A DNA stretch of 5,445 nt from assembly GCA_003266075.1 (NCBI GenBank), contig MUZZ01000024.1, positions 5,989-11,433 on the forward strand, in the 5' to 3' direction. This DNA is from Methanosphaera sp. rholeuAM74. Its GTDB lineage: Archaea > Methanobacteriota > Methanobacteria > Methanobacteriales > Methanobacteriaceae. The notes under the pieces are model-generated. The model worked only from the letters and a program-made list of their open reading frames with translations. It was not told the origin of the DNA and ran no database searches. Position 1 is the first letter of the stretch, and each line of letters starts with the position of its first letter. The position numbers were made by a program, and so were the translations under genes. Shown in pieces: positions 1-5,445 of the stretch.

Positions 1-659
1 TCACTTATTCCTTCAAGGTAACATAGTATTACTTTTGTTTTGTCGTCATCAGCTAATCCTTCGATTACATCTATTTCTGATGTTTCTGCTTTGTTTCCTA
101 GGCTGATTATTTTACTGAATCCTATTCCTTCGAAGATACTCCAGTCGAGAATTGCAACTGTCATTGCTCCACTCTGGGATACGAATGCTATGTCTCCAGC
201 TTCAGGCATTACCTGTGCAAAGGATGCGTTTAGTGGTGTGTGACAGTCAAGGCTTCCCAGACAGTTTGGTCCTTGAATGTTCATGTTGTATTTCTTAGCT
301 ATTTCAACTAGTTCTTCTTCGAGTTTAGCTCCTTCTGCACCTACTTCTTTGAATCCTGCTGTTAATACTATTACGTTTTTAACTCCTTTTTTTCCACAGT
401 CTTCCAGTGTTGGATTTACGAATCTTGCAGGTATGGACATTACTGCTAAATCTATTTCTCCGGGAACATCAGTGATTGATTTGTATGCTGGTAGTCCTAG
501 TAATTCACCGTCTGCTTTAGGATTTATTGGATATATTTTTCCTTTAAATCCACATGTTTTTAAATTATCTGTTACAATGTAACCTACTTTTCCTTCTTGT
601 GTTGATGCACCTATGACAGCAACGGATTTGGGATTGAATAATCCAGTAAGGTCTTTCAT
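1..659 (-). CDS. ADP-forming acetate/acyl-CoA ligase, alpha-type N-terminal part (partial, runs off left edge)
   Basis: The visible 219 residues belong to the NDP-forming acyl-CoA synthetase family (acetate--CoA ligase, ADP-forming), which cytoplasmically interconverts acetyl-CoA + ADP + phosphate with acetate + ATP + CoA. Seen: a Rossmann-type CoA-binding domain at the N-terminus (SVAVIGAS at 12-19, YPINPKA at 43-49, AGFKE at 101-105), the hallmark GPNCLG at 130-135, then the succinyl-CoA-ligase-like domain with SQSGA at 161-165 and SLGNKAE at 186-192, ending in YLEGI at the edge. The phosphorylated catalytic histidine of the family lies beyond the edge, so catalytic competence cannot be judged, nor whether this is a separate alpha subunit (about 460 residues) or an alpha-beta fusion (about 700). 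The ATG at 659 is chosen because family members start just before this FNPKSVAVIGAS block and a GGAG lies 8 bases upstream. If the host is Methanosphaera-like, which needs acetate, acetate activation is a plausible role (inference). Confidence 0.88.
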   Translation of the reverse strand, partial: MKDLTGLFNPKSVAVIGASTQEGKVGYIVTDNLKTCGFKGKIYPINPKADGELLGLPAYKSITDVPGEIDLAVMSIPARFVNPTLEDCGKKGVKNVIVLTAGFKEVGAEGAKLEEELVEIAKKYNMNIQGPNCLGSLDCHTPLNASFAQVMPEAGDIAFVSQSGAMTVAILDWSIFEGIGFSKIISLGNKAETSEIDVIEGLADDDKTKVILCYLEGIS

Positions 660-667
660 AATCTCTT

Positions 668-671
668 CTCC
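668..671 (-). promoter_or_regulatory. Ribosome binding site of the acyl-CoA ligase
   Basis: GGAG on the minus strand, 8 bases before the ATG at 659. It matches the archaeal 16S anti-Shine-Dalgarno sequence and supports this start codon. Confidence 0.6.
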
Positions 672-850
672 GATAGTTATTTATTCTTCTTATTTGAAGA
701 ATTACTGATTAATGATAACATATTAGTCTTTTCATATGCTTCATTCATTTAATTTTATTATATTTATTCTAAACTACTACCATGATTTTACATATAATTA
801 TCATGATAAATTGTTATAGTTTTAAGTTGTAGTTATTTATCTTTTTAAAA

Positions 851-866
851 GTATTTATATTTTTCC
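851..866 (-). promoter_or_regulatory. Candidate TATA/BRE element for the acyl-CoA ligase gene
   Basis: Minus strand reads GGAAAAATATAAATAC, an A-rich BRE-like run followed by a TATA-like core. Transcription would start near 825-830, giving a leader of about 170 bases before the ATG at 659. A second, equally AT-rich candidate at about 755-770 (AATAAATATAAT on the minus strand) would give a leader of about 75 bases. In DNA this AT-rich, neither is distinctive; only 5'-end mapping would choose between them. Confidence 0.3.
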
Positions 867-868
867 TG

Positions 869-885
869 AAAAAGTGAATTAAAAA
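869..885 (-). terminator. Oligo-T terminator of tex
   Basis: Downstream of the tex stop codon the minus strand carries two runs of five T (885-881 and 873-869) beginning 22 bases after the stop. Archaeal RNA polymerase terminates at such T tracts without needing a hairpin, and no strong hairpin is seen. The position between two co-directional genes suggests that tex and the acyl-CoA ligase are separate transcripts. Confidence 0.5.
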
Positions 886-907
886 CAGTGGCCTATGTTA
901 GAATGAA

Positions 908-3058
908 TCATAGTTTCATAGACAATGCTATCCTGTTGCGTTGTAAGTCAATGTTTATTACCTTAACTTCTACTATGTCACCTATGCTAACAACATCTAA
1001 TGGATGATTGACAAAACGTTTTTCTGTTAATTCTGATATGTGTACCAATCCATCCTGATGTACACCTATATCTACAAATGCTCCGAAGTCCACGACGTTA
1101 TGGACAACTCCTTCAAGTATCATACCAACTTCCAAATCTTCTATATCGAGTACGTCACTTCTTAGGTGAGGCATTTCCAGGTCTTCACGTGGATCTCTAC
1201 CAGGCTTTTTTAACTCGTTTACTATGTCATTTAATGTCCATTCACCCACATCCAATTCCTTGGAAAGCTTTTCAACATCATCTATGTCTAGTCTTACTCC
1301 ACCATTTCTCACATCCCTTAAGTCATATCCATATATCGTCAGTAGTGCCAGTACTATGTCATATGATTCTGGGTGTACACAGGTGCTGTCAAGGATGTTG
1401 TTTGAATCATAGATTCTCATGAATCCTGCACACTGCTCGAAGGTTTTTGCACCGATTCCCGGAACATCGAGTAACTGATTTCTGTCCACGAATGCTCCGT
1501 GTTCCTGTCTGTACTTTACTATGTTGTTTGCAATACGTTTACTCACACCCGCTACGTGTTGCATTATTGCTGCTGATGCCGTGTTAAGGTCTACTCCGAC
1601 ATTATTGACACTTCTTTCTATTACACCCTCAAGGGATTGTGTCAGTCGTTTAGGGTTCATGTCATGCTGGTATTGTCCTACTCCTATTGATTTTGGGTCT
1701 ATCTTAACGAGTTCTGCTAGTGGGTCTTGAAGTCTTCTTGCTATGGATATTGCACCCCTCTCGGTTACATCGTAGTCTGGAAATTCCTCCTGTGCCTCTT
1801 TGCTAGCAGAGTATACTGATGCTCCAGCTTCATTGACTATTGCGTACTGCACGTTTGTTGGCTTAATAATCTCGGATATTATCTGTTCGGATTCACGTGA
1901 TGCTGTACCATTGCCTAGTGCTATTAGGTCTACCTTGTATTTTCTTATCAGTGAACGTATCTCGGATATTGTTTCTTTCTTCTGGTTTTGTGGTTCTGTT
2001 GGGTATACCACGGTTGTGGCTAGTACCTTAGAGTTTTTGTCAATTATTGCTATTTTACATCCTGTCCTGTATGCTGGATCCCATCCTAGTATTGTTTTAC
2101 CTATTATTGGTGGTTGCATTAGTAGTTGTTCGAGGTTTTTCTTGAAGACTTTGATGGATTTGTCTTCTGCCACGTCGGTGAGTATGTTTCTTATCTCTCT
2201 TTCTATTGCTGGTGCTATTAGTCTGTGGTAGGAGTCATCTATGGATTTTTTAAGAAATTCTGTGGTGTACTTGTTGTATTTGATTTTATCCTTTCTTGTT
2301 GAGAAGTTTATGAGGATTTCATCTTCCAAGAATTCTTTTATATCCTTTTCAGGTGCATCGAGGTTGATTTTAAGTATTCCATCGTTTTCTCCACGGTTTA
2401 TGGCTAGTATCCTGTGTTGAGCCATGTCAGATATCTTTTCTGTATAATCATAGTACATTTCATACTGTGATGATTCATCGTTATTCTTTGAGGTAATAGA
2501 AAGTGAGCCTTCCTTTATAGTCAAATCCCTCACTACCCTCCTGAAGAAGGCTTTATCGGAGATTATGTCTGCTATGATGTCACTTGCTCCCTGTTTTGCA
2601 TCATCAACCGTTTCTACTTCATCGTTAAGATATTTTGATGCCTCTTTTTCTATGCTGTGATCTAACTGCTGGTCATATATCGTCAATGCTAGTGGTTCTA
2701 ATCCTTTATCTCTTGCCTTAGATGCTCTTGTCTGTTTTTTAGTTTTATATGGTCTGTATAGGTCGTCCACTTCAACCATTGTCGTTGCATTATTAATTGC
2801 ATCCTCTAAGTTTTTTGTGAGTTTCCCCTGTTTCTCTATTTTATTTATTGCCTGTCTTTTGTGTTCATCCAGCTTTGTGAGGTATTCTAGTCTTTCATAT
2901 AGCTGTCTGAGTGTGTCATCATCCAAGCCACCAGTTACCTCTTTACGGTATCGTGAGATGAATGGAATGGTGTTTTCTTCATTGATTAACCTGATAGCAG
3001 CTCTTGCCTGCCATGCCTTAATGCCTAATTCCTTAGCTATTACTCTCTCTATTTCCAT
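908..3058 (-). CDS. tex: Tex family S1 RNA-binding / transcription accessory protein
   Basis: A complete 716-residue Tex protein, slightly shorter than typical bacterial Tex (about 720-780). Tex/Spt6-like proteins bind nucleic acid and associate with transcription in the cytoplasm. Domains in order: N-terminal helical Tex region (1-190) with the family block PYKTKKQTRASKARDKGLEP at 103-122; central helices; a YqgF/RNase H-like domain (about 322-450) with GWDPAYRTGCK at 325-335 and ALGNGTASRESE at 380-391; the block ASVYSASKEAQEEFPD at 413-428; tandem helix-hairpin-helix motifs (about 495-549; VPGIGAKTFEQCAGF at 532-546); the HPESY segment at 562-566; and a C-terminal S1 domain (643-716; FGAFVDIGVHQDGLVHISEL at 658-677). 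The ATG at 3058 gives the usual Tex N-terminus and has a GTGAT ribosome binding site. It appears monocistronic. Tex is mainly bacterial and patchy in archaea, so a bacterial origin is a reasonable inference, though codon use looks adapted to the host. Confidence 0.97.
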   Translation of the reverse strand: MEIERVIAKELGIKAWQARAAIRLINEENTIPFISRYRKEVTGGLDDDTLRQLYERLEYLTKLDEHKRQAINKIEKQGKLTKNLEDAINNATTMVEVDDLYRPYKTKKQTRASKARDKGLEPLALTIYDQQLDHSIEKEASKYLNDEVETVDDAKQGASDIIADIISDKAFFRRVVRDLTIKEGSLSITSKNNDESSQYEMYYDYTEKISDMAQHRILAINRGENDGILKINLDAPEKDIKEFLEDEILINFSTRKDKIKYNKYTTEFLKKSIDDSYHRLIAPAIEREIRNILTDVAEDKSIKVFKKNLEQLLMQPPIIGKTILGWDPAYRTGCKIAIIDKNSKVLATTVVYPTEPQNQKKETISEIRSLIRKYKVDLIALGNGTASRESEQIISEIIKPTNVQYAIVNEAGASVYSASKEAQEEFPDYDVTERGAISIARRLQDPLAELVKIDPKSIGVGQYQHDMNPKRLTQSLEGVIERSVNNVGVDLNTASAAIMQHVAGVSKRIANNIVKYRQEHGAFVDRNQLLDVPGIGAKTFEQCAGFMRIYDSNNILDSTCVHPESYDIVLALLTIYGYDLRDVRNGGVRLDIDDVEKLSKELDVGEWTLNDIVNELKKPGRDPREDLEMPHLRSDVLDIEDLEVGMILEGVVHNVVDFGAFVDIGVHQDGLVHISELTEKRFVNHPLDVVSIGDIVEVKVINIDLQRNRIALSMKL

Positions 3059-3063
3059 AAATT

Positions 3064-3068
3064 ATCAC
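3064..3068 (-). promoter_or_regulatory. Ribosome binding site of tex
   Basis: GTGAT on the minus strand, 5 bases before the ATG at 3058. It matches the GGTGAT half of the anti-Shine-Dalgarno complement and favours this start. Confidence 0.55.
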
Positions 3069-3103
3069 AGCACTTAACTCTAGTTAATATATTTATCATT
3101 ATA

Positions 3104-3120
3104 CAATATATTTTTTAAAG
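3104..3120 (-). promoter_or_regulatory. Candidate archaeal promoter (BRE/TATA) of tex
   Basis: The minus strand reads CTTTAAAAAATATATTG, an A-rich BRE-like segment running into a TATA-like AATATATT (3105-3112). A start about 25 bases downstream, near 3080, would leave a leader of some 20 bases that includes the GTGAT site. Spacing is good; the AT-rich background limits confidence. Confidence 0.4.
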
Positions 3121-3311
3121 GGGATTTTCCATAATTCCTTAGTTTGGTTATTTTCTTGTTTTTTGTTTTAATGGGATTTTTTTTGCTTGTTTTTGATGTT
3201 TTATTGTTGTTTATGTGTTTTTTTTGTTTTTATGGTTTTTGATTGTGTTATTTTTTTATGAGTTAAATTTATTTGTTATTAGAAACAGACTTTTTATTGA
3301 ACACTGGTAAT
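3121..3311. other. Gene-free T/G-rich spacer between tex promoter and insertion sequence
   Basis: No coding frame of interest, RNA gene or array is seen. The plus strand is dominated by T with G and is strikingly poor in C: positions 3187-3285 contain no C at all but 17 G. It has many T runs. On the minus strand, the direction of the flanking genes, it reads as A/C. This is the left half of the strand-composition asymmetry described in the findings. It may include part of the insertion sequence if the true end lies further left than 3312. Confidence 0.6.
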
Positions 3312-3331
3312 TTTTATTAGTGTTTTTTGAT
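3312..3331 (+). repeat. Putative left terminal inverted repeat
   Basis: Reads TTTTATTAGTGTTTTTTGAT inward on the plus strand. It matches 18 of 20 bases of the minus strand at 5096-5077; the mismatches are the two bases before the GTGTTTTTTGAT core. Low complexity weakens the case. Confidence 0.35.
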
Positions 3332-3431
3332 CTGAAATGTATTAATAATTTGATTTAAAGTATTAAATTGAAAATTTGACGCTGATATCCCCTGTTGGTT
3401 TGGTTGTGGGTTTTTATTGGTATTATTTTTT

Positions 3432-4883
3432 TCAATAGAAGGTTCCTTTTAGGTTGACCATTCGTTGTAAATTGTAGATTAAGTTATGAATTTGAAGTTC
3501 GTTTTTTACTGCGATGTAGTTGTGACCTGATAGTATTATGGTTCCGTTTGTACTTTTAAGGTATCCATTGATGCCTTCGCTACAGTGAAATCTATCTTTG
3601 TAGAGTTTTAGGTATTTTTGGTTTGTGAATTTATTGATCATTTCGTATTCAAGAGGAGTATAATTGTCTGTTATTTGTTTGAATGGACATTCGGAACATG
3701 TGGAGTATCGTTCTGGATTTGAGCATTTGTGGATGAATCTGTGTTCTTCCCATTGCTCTGATATTCCTTTTCGTATATTTACTCGTTTTTTAACTTTTTT
3801 TATCTCTGTTAGTTCTATTTTATGTCCTTTTTTGCATATGTATCCGTTGTATACTCGTTCTAGTGATTTTTTGCTTTCTTTGTTTTTATTTTGTTTGTTT
3901 TTGTCTTTGGTTTTTATTTTCTTTTTTCTTCTTTTTTTGTTGTTTTCTCTGTTGGATATTATTTTTGGCATTATTAGGAATTTCATTCCGTGTTTGTCTG
4001 CTGTTTCTATGTTTTCTGTGGTGAAGTATCCTGAATCACATATGAAGAGTGCTTTTTCTATTGTTGATTGTATTTCTTTGTAGTTTTTTCTTTCTCCGTA
4101 TTTTTCTTGTAATTCGAGTATTATTTGTATGTTTTCTTTGATTTCTTGTATTATTTCTTCTAGACTGTAGTGATCATTAGGTTTATCAAGTAATAATCCT
4201 GTTAATATTATTTTATTGTCTGTCATTACTTCCTGAAGGTTGAATGCAAAATCAAATCCTCCTTTTTTGGTTTTCATCATTACGGATTCAGGAAATGCGA
4301 TTGAAACATAATCAATGTCTCTTTCTTTCATTATTTGTTCAAAAACAGGAATATTTTTGTATATATTCTTGTTGAATATGTCAAATTTATTGAAAATTAG
4401 TTCAATTTGTTCGTATAATTCACTATTTTTATCTATTTCACTTTGTATTTTCTTTAATTTATTATATGATTCTGATTTTGATTTTTTACGATTATTGTGT
4501 AATAATCCATTCTTTTTCATATATTTTAAAGCTTTAATTTCATCTTTTGAGATTGTATAATTTCGTGATCCATTAATAATCGCATTCGTACCATCTATGA
4601 AGAATTTTAGAAAATTAATGAAATTCAAATCATTTAACTTCACAACCGAATAAAGAAACAACTTTTTTAATACTAATGGATCACTTTCCAATAAAAATCT
4701 GCGAAAAACATTAATAGATGGTGTTTTACCACAAGTAGCAACTCTTAAAATATTATTAGTACGACATTCACGAGCAATATCTGAAATCTTATACAAATCA
4801 ATACTAAAACAATACATAAAGATAATTAATAAAATTTCTCGAGGGATAAGCCCTATTACCAACTTTAGAATCAAATACAGCAT
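3432..4883 (-). CDS. IS1182-like DDE transposase, main frame (catalytic part)
   Basis: This 483-residue frame carries the whole catalytic core of a DDE transposase, which would cut and join element ends. Seen: the family-like PREILLIIFMYCFS helix (14-27), GKTPSINVFRRF (52-63), first aspartate D97 in IDGTN followed by NYTISKDE, GGFDFAFNLQ (208-217), second aspartate D283 in ICDSGYF, glutamate E436 in HCSEGINGYLK, and a closing NLQRM. A cysteine set (C350, C387, C396, C399) may bind metal, as in IS1182 relatives. A lysine-rich, low-complexity insert fills about 311-341, just after the second aspartate. The first 14 residues (MLYLILKLVIGLIP) do not resemble the family: the proper N-terminus is in the overlapping frame that begins at 5025, and a +1 shift at 4842 joins them into about 530 residues (D144, D330, E483). 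The ATG at 4883 has a GGTGA 5 bases upstream, so independent initiation is possible. Codon third positions change from T-rich to A/C-rich along the gene. Confidence 0.85.
   Translation of the reverse strand: MLYLILKLVIGLIPREILLIIFMYCFSIDLYKISDIARECRTNNILRVATCGKTPSINVFRRFLLESDPLVLKKLFLYSVVKLNDLNFINFLKFFIDGTNAIINGSRNYTISKDEIKALKYMKKNGLLHNNRKKSKSESYNKLKKIQSEIDKNSELYEQIELIFNKFDIFNKNIYKNIPVFEQIMKERDIDYVSIAFPESVMMKTKKGGFDFAFNLQEVMTDNKIILTGLLLDKPNDHYSLEEIIQEIKENIQIILELQEKYGERKNYKEIQSTIEKALFICDSGYFTTENIETADKHGMKFLIMPKIISNRENNKKRRKKKIKTKDKNKQNKNKESKKSLERVYNGYICKKGHKIELTEIKKVKKRVNIRKGISEQWEEHRFIHKCSNPERYSTCSECPFKQITDNYTPLEYEMINKFTNQKYLKLYKDRFHCSEGINGYLKSTNGTIILSGHNYIAVKNELQIHNLIYNLQRMVNLKGTFY
4836..4845 (-). 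other. Frame junction, possible +1 slippery site CCC-TCG
   Basis: The minus strand reads CCCTCGAGAA. In the upstream frame it is CCC TCG AGA; skipping one base gives CCC then CGA GAA, which restores the transposase. CCC-U is a known +1 shift-prone sequence for proline tRNA, and TCG is expected to be a rare serine codon in such an AT-rich genome, which could cause the needed pause. Simple loss or gain of bases (for example loss of two bases from a CCC CCT pair) explains it equally well. Confidence 0.45.
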
Positions 4884-4888
4884 TTAAT

Positions 4889-4893
4889 TCACC
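4889..4893 (-). promoter_or_regulatory. Internal ribosome binding site before ATG 4883
   Basis: GGTGA on the minus strand lies 5 bases before the ATG at 4883, the same type and spacing as for tex. It sits inside the upstream transposase frame (coding Gly-Glu), so it may be fortuitous, but it would allow the main frame to be translated on its own. Confidence 0.4.
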
Positions 4894-5036
4894 AATCAAA
4901 TCACAAACACAATCAGTATTCAAATAATCAACATAATAAATCAATTTATAAGCATCTTCACCTTTACTTTTAAGCTTATCTATAATAATATCATAATTCA
5001 ATCCTTTAACATCCATGATAGCCATAAAAAAAACAA

Positions 5037-5041
5037 CTCCT
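5037..5041 (-). promoter_or_regulatory. Ribosome binding site of the transposase N-terminal frame
   Basis: AGGAG on the minus strand, within GGTAGGAGTTG, 11 bases before ATG 5025. The spacing is slightly long, but it is the strongest such site here and decides the start in favour of 5025 over 5109. A weak TATA-like TTTTATTA at about 5066-5073 would place a transcript start near 5044. Confidence 0.5.
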
Positions 5042-5076
5042 ACCGTTATTTTACATATATGTTCTAATAAAAAAAC

Positions 5077-5096
5077 ATCAAAAAACACACATAAAA
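5077..5096 (-). repeat. Putative right terminal inverted repeat
   Basis: Read inward on the minus strand it is TTTTATGTGTGTTTTTTGAT, matching the left copy at 18 of 20 positions. It lies 51 bases upstream of the transposase ATG at 5025, a typical placement. Confidence 0.35.
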
Positions 5097-5445
5097 GAAC
5101 ATAACTCAATAAATTACATCTAAATTTAATAAAATATAATATATAATAATAATATATAATATAAACTATAAATAACTAATCATTTTAAAAATAAAATAAT
5201 AAATACTTAATAATAATTAAATAAAGCTTAAATAATAATTATCTAATAAAATTAATCCCATTTTACTGATAATTTCATGAATAAAATAAAATCCATTAAA
5301 AAACAAATAAAATCAAAGATAATATAAATAATGAAGCCATCAAAAAAAGCTATTATAACAATCAAATAAGGAAAATATATTGTTAAAACAAATATACTAG
5401 TAAATAAAGATAATATAAACAACTATAAAATAAAATATTGTTATA
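5097..5445. other. Gene-free A-rich region at the right edge
   Basis: I see no gene, RNA or array in these bases. The sequence is almost entirely A and T with runs of ATAATAATATATAAT-like low complexity near 5125-5165. Positions 5098-5225 contain no G on the plus strand but nine C, the mirror image of the C-free stretch at 3187-3285. Frames on both strands are broken every few codons; the longest plus-strand starts (for example ATG at 5278) run only about 16 codons. Confidence 0.6.

Larger units (their letters stand above)
4804..5025 (-). pseudogene. N-terminal fragment of the same transposase, out of frame with the main part
   Basis: This frame encodes 73 residues starting MAIMDVKGLNYD and reaching GNRAYP at 56-61, which is where IS1182-family transposases carry an AYPP-type motif followed by a helix like REILLII. 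That continuation is found only in the +1 frame (CGA at 4841). In its own frame it reads 12 unrelated residues and stops with TAG at 4806-4804. The start at 5025 is preferred over the in-frame ATG at 5109 because the latter adds an unfamily-like hydrophobic leader and lies outside the proposed element, while 5025 has AGGAG 11 bases upstream. It may be half of a decayed gene, or the upstream half of a gene expressed by frameshifting; the sequence cannot decide. Confidence 0.7.
3312..5096 (-). mobile_element. IS1182-like insertion sequence, boundaries tentative
   Basis: Presence of the element rests on the DDE transposase at 3432-5025. The ends are proposed from an imperfect 20-base inverted repeat (18 of 20 matching, with a perfect 12-base GTGTTTTTTGAT core) at 3312-3331 and 5077-5096, which would make an element of 1785 bp, in the usual IS1182 range. 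No convincing target duplication flanks it. Between the left repeat and the transposase stop (3332-3431) there is only AT-rich untranslated sequence; between the right repeat and the start codon there is a 51-base leader with a short palindrome ACATATATGT (5053-5062). Both arms are T-rich when read inward, so chance similarity is a real alternative. An inverted AATGGGATT pair (3170-3178 and 5254-5262) would be a wider alternative. Confidence 0.55.

Noticed and set aside
277..582. A 101-codon plus-strand frame opposite the acyl-CoA ligase
   Set aside because: The minus strand carries the conserved GPNCLG and CoA-binding motifs; this frame is a shadow rich in Ser and Pro.
1800..2231. A 143-codon open frame on the plus strand within tex
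   Set aside because: It is antisense to a well-supported tex gene, has no family resemblance, and its Ser/Ile/Leu-rich composition is what the reverse complement of this coding sequence gives.
3187..3260. T runs in the spacer as a terminator for a plus-strand transcript
   Set aside because: No plus-strand gene lies upstream; the runs are explained by the regional T/G bias.
3664..4083. A 139-codon plus-strand frame rich in F, L and S
   Set aside because: It is the reverse complement of the lysine-rich transposase region; the apparent hydrophobic segment comes from the A-rich coding strand.
5026..5109. Extension of the transposase N-terminal frame to ATG 5109
   Set aside because: It would add a hydrophobic segment unlike the family, cross the proposed element end and bypass the AGGAG in front of ATG 5025.
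5110..5260. Short AT repeats (TAATAATTA, ATATAATA) as a possible repeat array or origin repeats
   Set aside because: They are irregular in length and spacing, fit low-complexity A/T DNA, and lack a G-containing origin-recognition-box-like motif or any spacer regularity of a CRISPR array.

Overview
The window looks like chromosome from a very AT-rich gut methanogen of the Methanobacteriales, most like Methanosphaera or a Methanobrevibacter. Grounds: strong A/T bias, AGA/ATA/GGA-rich codons, ribosome binding sites of the GGAG and GGTGA types, archaeal-style TATA and oligo-T signals instead of bacterial ones, and an ADP-forming acyl/acetyl-CoA synthetase. The genus is an inference; no marker gene settles it.

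All real genes lie on the minus strand, so read from high to low coordinates. 1-659: the first 219 codons of an ADP-forming acetyl-CoA synthetase (alpha-type domains), running off the left edge. 660-907: an intergenic region with the terminator of the next gene and possible promoter signals. 908-3058: a complete tex gene, a bacterial-type S1-domain nucleic-acid-binding protein of 716 residues. 3059-3311: the tex promoter and ribosome binding site, then a T/G-rich gene-free stretch. About 3312-5096: an IS1182-like insertion sequence whose DDE transposase is split into two overlapping frames (5025 to 4804 and 4883 to 3432); a single +1 shift at 4845-4840 restores a family-like protein of about 530 residues with all three catalytic acids. 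5097-5445: extremely A-rich sequence with no gene visible.

The three loci do not look like one pathway. The synthetase interconverts acyl-CoA and acid with ATP formation or use, tex is a housekeeping-type transcription/RNA factor, and the insertion sequence is a passenger.

The two most notable signals are not genes. First, strand composition flips inside the transposase near 4560-4620: the plus strand is T/G-rich to the left and A/C-rich to the right, including gene-free DNA (no C at all in 3187-3285, no G at all in 5098-5225), as expected where replication strands switch. Second, the transposase frame break sits on CCC-TCG, a +1 slippery context, and the downstream frame also has its own ATG with a good GGTGA ribosome binding site. 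No CRISPR array, tRNA, rRNA or clear new defence system is visible.
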